DNA of 64,000 nt, taken from contig CM017569.1 of the NCBI GenBank assembly GCA_007844125.1, positions 11,045,686 to 11,109,685 on the forward strand. Direction: 5' to 3'. The stretch is from Sinonovacula constricta. Lineage: Eukaryota; Mollusca; Bivalvia; Cardiida; Solecurtidae. The position numbers and the translations under genes were made by a program. Below the pieces are notes generated by a model. The model was not told where the DNA came from, did not search any database, and saw only the letters and a list, made by a program, of their open reading frames with translations. Below are positions 35,231 to 47,622 of the stretch, piece by piece (the stretch's first letter is position 1; the number at the start of each line of letters is the position of its first letter).

Positions 35231-37680
35231 CTATACAACCGACGCTGAAGTTGTTGATTTCTTTTGAAAATGCGCGGAACGATCACAAATTAACGGAATG
35301 TCCTAATGAAACACTAGTCTGGAGTTCCTTCCCCTGGTTACTATGTGATAGGGCCACGCAAACGCAAATAAAGGCGACCTCAGGTGTCTATAGTTTATAT
35401 TGGGAAATAGGATTTTGTGGCTCACGCGAACAATTCTTTTCGCAATCGATAGAAACAAATAAATAAAAGCTAACGTTGGGGTGCGAATATTTAAAGTTGG
35501 CTGTAATTTCGGACGACACTTTATTCCGGATAACTGAGCGAACATGACGTTCTTACGATCTTGCCCTTACTATACTAGAAAATAATGTCAGTGATCCGCA
35601 TTTTAACCAAAATTTAATTATGTTTATCAAAAGTAAGTATGAAAAAATAGCATATTAATCAGGTTCCAGGGCATGCTTCCACCTCGCCGATTCCCACATA
35701 CACGCCCGAAAAAATTGTTTCTAGGTGATAGGAGATGCGTTCTAACGTGTATCTGGACAAAAAAGGAATCTTTTTAATTTGTTTACTAAACTGACCCTAC
35801 AACTTTAAAAAAATCGAAGACATCAAATTTGAACAACATAACTATTATGTTGATAACTGATTGATATTCTTTACAAAAATATGCGCACGCAGGAAACATA
35901 TACAATTTGTATTTCCCTTTATATTAGACCATGAAATGCAGCTTGATTGATTACATTTCTTAGATATGTTTTCCCATCGATCGTCGTTTACATCTTAAGA
36001 AAAAAAGATAACTTAGCACATTTTTAGCAAACTTTCATTATATACAAATATACATAAATATTGCGTTAATTATTTAAAATTTCTGTCCTGTATTCGAGAA
36101 GTTGCTTTGGAGAATTTCGCAAAGTAGCAATTGATATAGCCCAGTAACAACTTGTTACAGTTACAACTAAAACTCGTCTAGTACCTATTCGGTGCAATCT
36201 ATGCACCTGCTTAGACTTAATGGGAAGTTGGACCAAAGGATATACAGCTACCAGTAAATATTATTACATTTTCCCAAAGATCTTTCACTGGATTTTTTGC
36301 CAAACAAAATATGTCCAGCATTTTCAAATCGGCTATGCTTTCCTCTAAACTGTACATTGGAGTCACGGCACAAAACGTGTTAAATGAATTTAATCTTATG
36401 CAAAATGTTGCTCCCATTACTTACGAAGTTAAACGTACAGACTATATGAGTCAAATTAAACTAAAAAAAAAAGGTTATTATGAAGTAGACACATTTCGTT
36501 TTCCGGGGAGGGGGTGGGGGTGGAAATAAAAGTTTCAAATTAAACAGTAACCGTAGACGTAGTATTTGCAAGATTAGTGTAATGCCATAACATTGTATGA
36601 GAAGGCGGTGATTTATAACTTTAAAATCATCCAAAAGTCATTAGAAATCTACTTAAATTGTCGACTTTCCACGCTTTTCTCTCTAGTTAAAATAATGATT
36701 AATCTGATTAAAATGCCGATCTTGTATGCAGCATGTTTACGTCTGGTAGAGTTAGGTCGATAGCGTTAGCACGCCATGTTCACCCGAATTATCCCGAACT
36801 AAGTGTATTCCAAAATCACTTTCAAATTTTGTATTATTTATTAGCCTTGAGAGATAGTCGCAGAAATCTAATCGGTCATTGGGTTTTATTTATTTATATT
36901 TATCAATTGTAAAAAGAATTGTACACTTCTGCAGCAAAACACAGCATTTCCCTATATATCTATAGACCATTGCGGGCCGCCATTAATTGCGTTTGCCTGA
37001 CATACTGTCTTTTATATCAGAAAGAAGGGAACCAGACCAAAGAAACTATTAAACATATATTTGCCATCTGGGGCCAGGGTGATACCCATTTCTTTTGTTC
37101 TTCAATTGCGATTTAACTTCCGGAAAACGCGCACCTTTTACTTCCAGGTAGTAAACTCGGCCAAATCTGAACGCCCACATTACTCGGTTGATTGAAGCGA
37201 AATGTAAAAAGACTGATGTCATGAGCAATTCGTCGAAAAAGAAAGGCAATGGACAGGCACGTTACTGTTGTTTTTGTTAAGCAAGGGGTCTAACCTAAAG
37301 TGCGGAGATCGGTGCTTTAAGTCGATGATTTCATGGAGAGCGGTGCCAATGGCGGCATATACAACGGATTTTGTCAAATTTGGACTATAAATTCTGTAAA
37401 GTAAGTACATTTTCGTGTATTTTATGTATTGTATATGCGATAACCACCTAGCGGTAAGTTTAAGACACCTGTTGCTGGTCTGATTTTGTCTGTTCGTGCT
37501 GTCGTTTAAAAGTTATTAAAGGGATAGTGACACAGGGGTCCCAACTCTGCAGTGTTTGCAGACTGATATTGAGTGCTTTAGAGCAATAGGGTACCTTATG
37601 TTGTGTTTTTCAGGTTTGAAATGATTTATAAGAATTTTAGATCATGTTTCTGTGCTTCTAGGGGCATCTATACCCATTTT
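35231..37680. other. Upstream region, partly CpG-containing, no assured gene
   Basis: It may hold the promoter of the minus-strand unit. At 37219 a short + strand frame (MSNSSKKKGNGQARYCCFC) is followed after about 120 bp by a good donor (AAA|GTAAGTAC at about 37399). This could be a first exon of an unseen + gene. Evidence is weak. Confidence 0.25.
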
Positions 37681-37996
37681 ATTTGGGTTTAAGACGATTT
37701 CATGGAGATCTGCCTCACTTTAGGACAATTTCATGGAGAGTCACAAAAGAATTGGACACTGATTTGTTACAGAGACAGTTTTCTTGAATTTGAATAGACA
37801 TCTGACATTGACGACATATTTTCCAATTGTCAATCGTATAAGACATGAACGGTTGGCACAAGCAGATGTCTAAGACTTATTTCGCAAATTCAAGAAAACT
37901 GCCTCTGTAACAAATCAGTGTCCAATTCTTTTGTGACTCTCCATGAAATTGGCCTAAAGTGAGGCAGATCTCCATGAAATCGTCTTAAACCTAAAT
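37681..37996. repeat. Near-perfect 112-bp inverted repeat (hairpin)
   Basis: The arms at 37681-37792 and 37885-37996 are reverse complements with only three mismatches by direct comparison. The 92-bp spacer contributes a further AGACATCTG/CAGATGTCT pair. A transcript would fold into a long hairpin. The arms contain repeated TTTCATGGAGA motifs. It may be a foldback MITE or a hairpin-RNA source; no target duplication is evident. Confidence 0.85.
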
Positions 37997-40580
37997 AAAG
38001 GGTCGTGTATGGCTTACATCAGAGACAAATAGGATTATCGAGTTGTTTTGAGTCACAGTTTTGATTATTAAAGAGTGAATTACAAAATCATAATTAAAGA
38101 GGTAAGATAAAAAATATTTCAAAACTCCTAAATTATGGAGGAGGATACAAAATTCTTTGCTCTTTGCATTATACGGACACTTTCACACCTTGTATTGTTA
38201 GTTCATACTTCTAACAAGACTAGTCAGCAATCAATAAACAAATTGCTTACAACTTATTACTTATTATGTTTTCCTTTAACTCGTTCACCATGTTATTATT
38301 ATAATAACTCAAATATATAACATATACATTCTGACAACAAATACAATTTCATTTAATAACATTCTGGACCAAGGTGGCCAAACATCAGGTACGAAATATC
38401 TGGGTAGCGAAACATCTGTCATCCGACATGTTTATCGTCATAATATGACTTTGCCCTTCGTTGTTCCTGACTTATACACACAGTAATTGTACATGTCAGC
38501 ATCCATAAACAGTGGCAACGAAAACAAATCATCAGTTCAACCCGCACCATTACTCCGTTCACGATGCACATAATGGTCCGACTTTGAAAGCTTTCCCACA
38601 TCTTTAGCTCACAGAATAAGTTCCGCCTTCTTCTCTGTCACTTGTTAGTTGTGAAAACGCAAATAGTCTTTCATTCGAAAATTGATATATCATTGAATCA
38701 CTGATAAACTTAGAATTTTCGTCTTATTCGTCCGCCATCTGGTCAAAATATTTTACTACCCAGAGCCAAAGCATTCCGAATTATTAAGGGACGTAACCCA
38801 TTTTCCGGAATGGTCTTGTTGTTTCTTTATCATAATGAGTCGAACGTAAAAAGTTTCATGTAATATGACATTAATTGAATTCGGTTAAATCAACATTAAG
38901 TTGTAATACAAGATTATAGTGGCATACTAATGGCATGTCGCCCAGAAAATGTAATAAAGCCCCACCCCCTCTCTTCGCTGCTAGATCCGCCCATGGTTTC
39001 ACTGGTGTTGTTTTAAAAGTTAACTGCACTATTTAACATAAATTTGATGGGAAAATCCAGAATAACAGCTATGCGGTAGCGATATAAAGCATTTAACAAA
39101 ATCCCGTCTACTTACTATCATCATGTATCATGATCACCAGATAACTAACGTGAAAGTCACATGATTTTCATGCACACTGTTAATTACGTGATGGCGAGGA
39201 TATGTCACCATACATGAAAACTAAAAAAAAATCATCATAATATGATAAGTTTTTTTAACTGTTAATTATAAGATGGCGAAAATATACATATATTTTTTTC
39301 TTCTCTTCTCTCAATATCATTAAACAAATGGCATTACCTGTACATATTCTTTTACAGTGTCGAATTTCACATTCCAACCACTCATAGAAATGCCTTATTG
39401 TGGAAGACTTACATTCCTCATGAGCATATATTGCAACAAAAATGAATGTCTAATTCCTTACCACTCTTGTTCACTCCCAGGTGTTTTCAAGGTTGTCTTT
39501 TAAGATCTCAGATTGTATCCGATATTTACCTGTTCCGTTTGATATCTATCTGATATTTACATAAATGTAACATTAATTGTAAACGAGTTAATCCTACCGT
39601 GTTTCTTCGGAAAAGTTAATTAAAATGAAATGCAAAAACTGGTGCTTCGTTTTAGATGAGTAACTGCATGAATCCATATTTCGCTTAGATGTGGTGTGTT
39701 CTAATCATCATCTAGTCATCAGCATTAAATAACACAAAATCTATGACATCGTCAAGTAACTTTAAGCAAAACCGCCCAAGTTAACTGTACTCGTTTTTTT
39801 CCATTTCCTTCGATCTTACATCTAACTTTAATTGCCAAATACCTCCTTTAATGATATTGTAGAATTTCTATTTGTTGATGTTCAACACTCAACTTGCGCT
39901 CTTTTTGTAATGAGGGGACAAGACTCGGAGTTGTTAAAACGAACGGAATTGTCTCCCTTATTTGGGGAACTTTATATACAAATATTGCAGTCACATTACC
40001 CAATATTCATATTTTCGACCGCAGAGAACTTTTCCTACCGTAAAATGCTTATAAATGAAATTTTATTCAATAAGAGACATATTATATAATGACGTATAGT
40101 ATAAAAAAACAACAACAACAAATTAACTATGGTGACGTCAATGTGAATAAACAACGAAAATGCCTTCCCACAAGGGAGATAATCACCACATTTCTATTCT
40201 GTGGAAAATGGCCACATTCGTGTCTCTTTACGATATGTTTTCACGTGTTTAAAGTTTAGTGTTCATGCCTGTTTTGACCCATTTTCTTAGTCAATACTAA
40301 CTCTGAATGACATATGTTTATTCTTGTGTTATATGTCACATTAAATGTTTAATTACTTTAAAACAAAAGTAAAAGATCATATTGCACAGTTGTGATAAGA
40401 TATATCAGCTTTTTTTCGCGATCAAATTTCGACTGGGAACATCATATACAGAATTACTGACTTAAGTGTTATTAAAATACAAATATGTTCATGAAATTAT
40501 TTTTATTGTGTCATCCATTTAGTTTTACTTTTTTTTTCGAACTGACATCAATAAGCATTACATTTAAGGCGCATTCCCCA
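37997..40580. other. Intergenic, nothing recognised
   Basis: AT-rich. The longest frame (39832-40089, +) has no recognisable motif. Confidence 0.4.
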
Positions 40581-40959
40581 TAATTCAGTGATGGTTGAAT
40601 ACCGACTGTATTAATCTTGACGGTAAACCCTCAACATAATGTTAAACGACTGCCGCATGTCAAGCGGCCTACAAACACAAACCCTTATGCTACTTCGTTA
40701 TTTGTAAAGTGTTTACAAAATTTATAAAGGTTACTTTAAAATATATTTTAGATTCATTTTGATTCTGACGGGCATTGACGCGTAAATCGTATAAATCTTT
40801 ATTTTCTGGATAAATCCTTGGTGGACAATAAATATGCTGAGACTTGTCCAATATATTATGCACTTCTAATCTTACTCAACGTTTACATTTAAGATATCGA
40901 TGTAATTCGGGATAATAATTGTAGTAACCAACCAGACAGAAGAAAAACAACATTTTCGT
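40581..40959 (+). repeat. Segmental direct repeat, copy 1
   Basis: It aligns in order and orientation with 47161-47622. Shared blocks include GACTGCCGCATGTCAAGC, CATTGACGCGTAA, ACAATAAATATGCTGAGACT and AACAACATTTTCGT-like ends. It is diverged and gapped, non-coding, and of unknown origin. Confidence 0.75.
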
Positions 40960-42105
40960 TTCTGCTTTAGCTGGCATTCAGACATAATGAATGTCTTCCC
41001 AGCAGCGATTTCGAAAACGAACCTATCAATAAAATATGGGCCCCTTTGACAGAAAGGGGCAACGAATTCCAAAGATTTCCGAGTAAAGACGTTTGATGAC
41101 CGTAGGCACAAATCAACACATGGATAGATATACGAGTATACTTTATTTGACATTTGGCCGGAAGTATGCGTGTGCATGAGGAGTACTTGCAGACAACACG
41201 CTCATTAGGGTGCAGTGTAAAACGCTTTTACTATTAGTGATTTACCCGTTTGATGGACACTTCCGACAGCTGGTTCCAGGAAAAAAGGGGTCAATGCTGG
41301 GTCAAGTCTGGACAGGAATGTCCATTTGAAACCCGTCCGCCTTTGTTCCGCGGGTCTCGTGCATCTTTAAAGTGATAACAGCACCACTTCATGTTGTATG
41401 ACAGTCTATTAGAACGAACTGGCGGCAGTTAAAGCATTAATTGACACATTATTCACTCATACTTTTCATTTAATTACTTCTCGATTGCAATATGCCCTCA
41501 GTTGTACCTGTTATCCTGGCTCAAGCAATTACTGATATGAAATAGCTTTAATCGCTGTCATTGTACACGTGCGAAAAATAAACATGTATTCTGACATATT
41601 CTCGCAAACTTCTATAAAAATGAAAATTTTACGACAGTCGTAGTTATCGACGCAGATTACCCTTTTATAAAAAAAGTTATGGTCGTGAGAAATATGATGG
41701 CTCACAAAAGAGAGGCAACAACATGTAATTTCATCTGATTTTAATAGAAAACTCCTAGAATAAGACGCTGGGAAGTATTTCTTGAACCTATAAGTCGTAT
41801 TGAACCATGAGTAAAAGCATAAATGAATGTGCTTACCGAGGTACCTAACCTCAGATCGTTCTACTTAATCACACAGGCATAAAGTTAGACAAATTTTAAC
41901 TCACACACATTAACTTAATTTTTATACACATAAATTTTCATACAAACAGAGCATTTTATGAGCTACAAAAATAAAAAAAGTTAAATGACAAAAATGAAAT
42001 AAGCTGCTAGAGGAAAAGTTTGCAAATTATTATTAAAAGACAATACAACAGTACAACGCCTTATAACATTCACATAGGCAGAGCTATCGTTTCATTACTC
42101 TCACA

Positions 42106-42198
42106 TATATAATATAATATAATATAATATAATATAATATAATATAATATAATATAATATAATATAATATAATATAATATAATATAATATAATATAAT
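42106..42198. repeat. (TATAA)n microsatellite
   Basis: About 18 uninterrupted copies of a 5-bp AT-only unit, which suggests recent expansion. Confidence 0.9.
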
Positions 42199-43524
42199 CC
42201 AAGATGAGTTCCTTTTATTTTACGAAATCTTTTTTTAAACGAAATCGATTTCGGTTTTGCGAAATAATTATTGGTTTTATAAAATGATACTCCGTTTATA
42301 CGATTAAAACGTCATGAAAGTGTCAAATCAGGTCGTAATTATATACTTGTACAGAAAAAAGAATGTTGGAAAATATTGTCTAGAATAATGCAAAAAGGTC
42401 GGTAATTAGAAATCCATAGCTGATTCCTTATTGCTATCTATTTTACTGAACTTCTACCCAGTGTTCGTCCCGTCATGCACATAGAACGTAGTTCCTTGAC
42501 TTATTCTCTTACATCAAAGATATTGTGCAATTTTAAATGCTTTTAAAAACTTTCTTATTAGCGGCGCAAAATAAACACACATCTGAAAAAGTTTGTGGTC
42601 GACTTATTTGCTGTCGTGAAATGGCATAGAAGCACATATAATTCGTCAGTTTAAGTAAAGATGTTTGCAGTTATGGTAATTTGTTTTTATTTCGGTTTAT
42701 CGACCGACCAACTATGTGGAACTATATCAGTTGTCTTGAGTAGCATTGATAATGTATGAGAAATGATGTTCAAATGACACAGCTACGCCTGGTAGTTTGT
42801 AATAAATACCACTGTACGGATATGTTACCTATTTTTGTAATAGTTCCTATAGGGACACCATATACACCTGGTATAACATCTAATATCGTACTATTTATTA
42901 GATAATACTTTTTTATGAATAGAGGATCAGACACGAATTTCCATTTAATGCTGACATTAAACGAGGTGGGTGGACCGATCAAATATTTAGTGTTCACAGG
43001 TCACTTGTGTTGGATTCTGTTTATAATATATAACAAGAAACTAGCTGCTTTTGTTGACTATGAAACACCTTTACGTCACCTTTGCGACTCGACAACTAGC
43101 AGTTATAGATAAATAATCAATATATGTTACATTATGAATACTCATCAAGTTATGTGATAATAATTACTTAAATGGTCTTTTTTGTTTAAAAATATGGATA
43201 AATTCTACACGTTTAACCTACTGACTTTTCTTACTGTACTTTGGTAAGACAGGTGAGGGAAGCTAAGTAACACACTGTAAATTAGGCAGCGCATTTTCAT
43301 TGGCTGTCTCAGTGTTCATGAGAACACCGCAGGAGATTTCGTCATCATGAATAACACGTTTGATTCGACATGCTCGAATTGTAAACCTTTACACTAAACG
43401 CAAAGAAAAAGTTCTTTCTGAATTGCAGAACTATATAAATCCATTCAAATTTCATTACTTAACAATGGACAGCATGTACTCTTCACATATAACACGTGGA
43501 CAGCACGAGTGAGAAATTCAATTA

Positions 43525-43592
43525 GTCGACACATAAGATGCACATGGGTAACGCCGTAGCACTGCTCCTTCTTATGTCTGAGTCGTCTTGAC
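43525..43592 (-). other. Possible 3' terminal exon of a minus-strand gene
   Basis: The acceptor TTTATTTCAG precedes 43592. Read in phase 0 it gives VKTTQT and a stop; read with one base carried over it stays open to a stop at 43525. The phase-0 reading could follow the membrane-protein exon at 50506 if the CAA|GTATGA there is a donor. Speculative. Confidence 0.2.
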
Positions 43593-43824
43593 CTGAAATA
43601 AAGATAAGATAGACATATATAATAATTGCGAGTTAATTAATTGCTAAGTTGTATATAACGATTAAAACATTAATAGTGTAACACGCATTATAAGAAATAT
43701 TTCACAAGAATGGGAGGGTATAAGAGGCTACATAGTTTGGGCACGTGGTGTCGTTTATAAACTAAACCCATGTGTAAGCAAACACCACACATGAGGAGAA
43801 ACCCTTTAGGTTAGTATTAAAGAT

Positions 43825-46363
43825 AACATTGTCCCATCTAGAACAACATTGTCCCGTCTAGAACAACATAGTCCCATCTAGAACAACATAGTCCGTCTAG
43901 AACAACATTGTCCCATCTAGAACAACATTGTCCCGTCTAGAACAACATAGTCCCGTCCAGAAAAACATAGTCCTATCTAGAACAACAGTGTCCCATCTAG
44001 AAAAACAATGTCCCGTCTAGAACAACATAGTCCCATCTAGAACAACATAGTCCCATCTAGCACAACATAGTCCTATCTAGAACAAGATAGTCCCATCTAG
44101 AACAACATTGTCCCGTCTAGAACAACATTGTCCCGTCTAGAACAACATAGTCCCATCCAGAACAACATAGTCCCATCTAGAACAACATAGTCCCATCTAG
44201 AACAACATAGTCCCATCTAGAACAACAGTGTCCCATCTAGAAAAACATAGTCACGTCTAAAACAACATAGTCCTATATAGAACAACATTGTCCCATCTAG
44301 AACAACATAGTCCCATCTAGAACAACATAGTCCCATCTAGAACAACATAGTCCCGTCTAGAACAACATAGTCCTATATAGAACAACATTGTCCCATCTAG
44401 AACAACATAGTCCCGTCTAGAACAACATAGTCCTATCTAGAACAACATTGTCCCATCTAGAAAAACATAGTCCCATCTAGAACAACATTGTCCCATCTAG
44501 AACAACATAGTCCTATCTAGAACAACATTGTCCTATCTAGAACAACATAGGCCCATCTAGAACAAGATTGTCCAATCTAGAACAACACAGTCCCATCTAG
44601 AACAACATTGTCCCGTCTAGAACAACATAGTCCCATCTAGAACAACATTGTCCCATCTAGAACAACACAGTCCCATCTAGAACAACATTGTCCCATCTAG
44701 AACAACATAGGCCCTATCTAGAACAACATAGTCCCATCTAGAACAACATAGTCCCGTCTAGAACAACATAGTCCTATCTAGAACAACATTGTTCCATCTA
44801 GAACAACATAGTCCCATCTAGAACAACATTGTCCCATCTAGAACAACATTGTCCCATCTAGAACAACATTGTCCTATCTAGAACAACATTGCCCCATCTA
44901 GAACAAGATTGTCCCATGTAGAACAACACAATCCCATCTAGAACAACATTGCCCCGTCTAGAACAACATAGTCCCATCTAAAACAACATTGTTCTATCTA
45001 GAACAACATAGTCCCATCTAGAATAACATTGTCCCATCTAGAACAACACAGTCCCATCTAGAACAACATAGTCCCGTCTAGAACAACATAGTTCTATCTA
45101 GAACAACATAGTCCCATCTAGAACAACATTGTCCCATCTAGAACAACATAGTCTCATCTAGAACAACATTGTCCTGTCTAGCACAACATAGTCCCATCTA
45201 GAACAACATTGTCCCATCTGGAACAACATTGTTCCATCTAGAACAACATTGTCCCGTCTAGCACAACAAAGTTCCATTTAGAACAACATTGTCCCATCTA
45301 GAACAACATTGTCCCAACTAGGACAACATTGTCCCATCTAGAACAACATAGGCCCATCTAGAACAACATTGTCCTGTCTAGAACAACATTGTCCCATCTA
45401 GAACAACATTGTCCCGTCTAGAACAACATAGTCCCATCTAGAACAACATAGTCCCATCTAGAACAACATAGTCCCATCTAGAACAACATAGTCTCATCTA
45501 GAACAACATTGTCCCGTCTAGAACAACACAGTCCCATCTAGAACAACATAGTCCCATCTAGCACAACATAGTCCCATCTAGAACAACATAGTTCCGTCTA
45601 GAACAACATAGTCCCATCTAGAACAACATAGTCCCATCTAGAACAACATTGTCCCGTCTAGCACAACATTGTCCCGTCTAGAACAACAAAGTCCCATCTA
45701 GAACAACATTGTCCCATCTAGAACAACATTGTCCCATCTAGAACAACATTGTCCCGTCTAGAACAAAATAGTCCCACCTAGAACAACATTGTCCCATCTA
45801 GCACAACATTGTTCCATCTAAAACAACATAGTCCCATCTAGAACAACATTGTCCTGTCTAGAACAACATTGTCGCGTCTAGAACAACATTGTCCCGTCTA
45901 GAACAACATAGTCCCATCTAGAACAATATAGTCCCATCTAGAACAACATTGTCCCGTCTAGAACAACATTGTCCCGTCTAGAACAACATAGTCCCATCTA
46001 GAACAAATGGTCCCGTCTAGAACAACATAGTCCCATCTAGAACAACATTGTCCCGTCTAGAACAACATAGTCCCATCTAGAACAATATAGTCCCGTCTAG
46101 CACAACATAGTCCCATCTAGAACAACATTGTCTCGTCTAGAACAACATAGTCCCATCTAGAACAACATAGTCCTATCTAGAACAACATTGTCCCATCTAG
46201 AACAACATAGTCCCATCTAGAACAACATTGTCCCATCTAGAACAACATTGTCCCGTCTAGAACAACATTGTCCCATCTAGAACAACACTGTCAAATGTAG
46301 AACAACATTGTCATTTAGAACAACATTGTCCCGTCTAGAACAACATTGTTCCATTTAGAACAA
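43825..46363. repeat. 20-bp minisatellite, about 127 units
   Basis: The unit is GTCCCRTCTAGAACAACATW, with R alternating A/G and W alternating T/A. Each unit carries the palindrome TCTAGA. Most units are exactly 20 bp and single-base indels are rare. All frames contain stops, so it is not coding. Rare variant blocks recur at fixed distances, indicating amplification in multi-unit blocks. Confidence 0.95.
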
Positions 46364-47160
46364 TTCCGTTCTGGTTGTTTGATTGAAATAGCCAACTAAA
46401 TAAGGCACACACACAAGATTCCGTTGCTTTATTTGTTAAATTGCTTGTTAACTTTAAGGCATTGGCTTCCAAATACGTTGAACAAGTAAAATCCTAATGA
46501 CTTGATGAACGTTATAATGATAATTAGGATTACTAATTTGAAATAAATTTAAAACCAAATGCCCTTTTGGGTTCTTCACACAACACTTTAAGGTTCCCTA
46601 CAAAAGACCCCTATGTATTAGAGTTCATGTAGGAGCAGTATCGCAAAATAACGCCACAAACTTGAACTTTACAACCCAAATTGGCACATTTCCACGCATC
46701 TAATTTACAAAATATTTTAAAAATCACCACCCGCAGGTGATGTGTCGAAGTTCGAAATTCCGTTATTTTAGGGATGCATCTTTCACTCAGGTTTAAATTA
46801 GTGACTTAAATATGGGCGGTGTTGTCGGCCGGTGTAATGTGATTGGTCTGCCTGGTTTTAATGATGGCACCGTTATCACGTCTAGCACGCGCTGTTGTTT
46901 TCAGATATCAATGTTTCTTAAACTTGTAATATTTTTCAGAACTCTTCACTACACTTTACACTATTATGAATCGAAATGATGCCACCTTTTTGGCATAAAA
47001 AGTTGTTACCATTTACGTAACTGTTTGGTATTGTTGGTTTAACACAGGATCATGCGGAGCTACACTTTAAATGCATTTGTAAAAAAAACCCAACTAGTAA
47101 CAACGTTATCTTGCATTTTTATCATTTGTTTGTTGGCATTTTTAATATCCCGCTTTACAT
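46364..47160. other. Intergenic, nothing recognised
   Basis: Non-coding sequence between the minisatellite and the second copy of the segmental repeat. Confidence 0.4.
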
Positions 47161-47622
47161 GGAATATAATTCACTGAAAGTTGAATACTGACTGTATTAA
47201 TTGTGAAAGCAAACCCGCATCACGATGTTGAAGGACTGCCGCATGTCAAGCCGACTACAAACATTGGGCTACTTCGTATAAAGGTTACAATCAAGTTTAT
47301 TTTAGACTCATTTTGTTTTCTGGCAGACATTGACGCGTAATTCGAATAAGTGCTTGATTTTCTTGATAAAACAGTTTACCTTTAATTGATCACATGCCTT
47401 ATAATATTTAGAGCTTTGTTAAAGAAATACTTAATTCCTATAGGCGACATTTGAAATGAAACTGATTCCTTGGTAGACAATAAATATGCTGAGACTTGTT
47501 TGATATATTATGCACAAATCTTACTCAACGTTCACAGTTGTAAAGATACCGATCTAATTCATATATCTGTTCGGCTAATAATTGTATGAATCAGCCAGAC
47601 AAAAGAAAAGCAACATTTTCGT
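47161..47622 (+). repeat. Segmental direct repeat, copy 2
   Basis: Homologous to 40581-40959 in the same orientation, with an extra segment of about 90 bp near 47370-47460. Together the copies bracket the (TATAA)n and 20-bp arrays. Confidence 0.75.

Noticed and set aside
39832..40089. Possible 85-residue plus-strand protein
   Set aside because: No domain, poor context, no splice or promoter support in AT-rich DNA.
43825..46363. CRISPR-like or protein-coding repeat array
   Set aside because: Units are directly adjacent without unique spacers, 20 bp is not a codon multiple, and stops occur in every frame.
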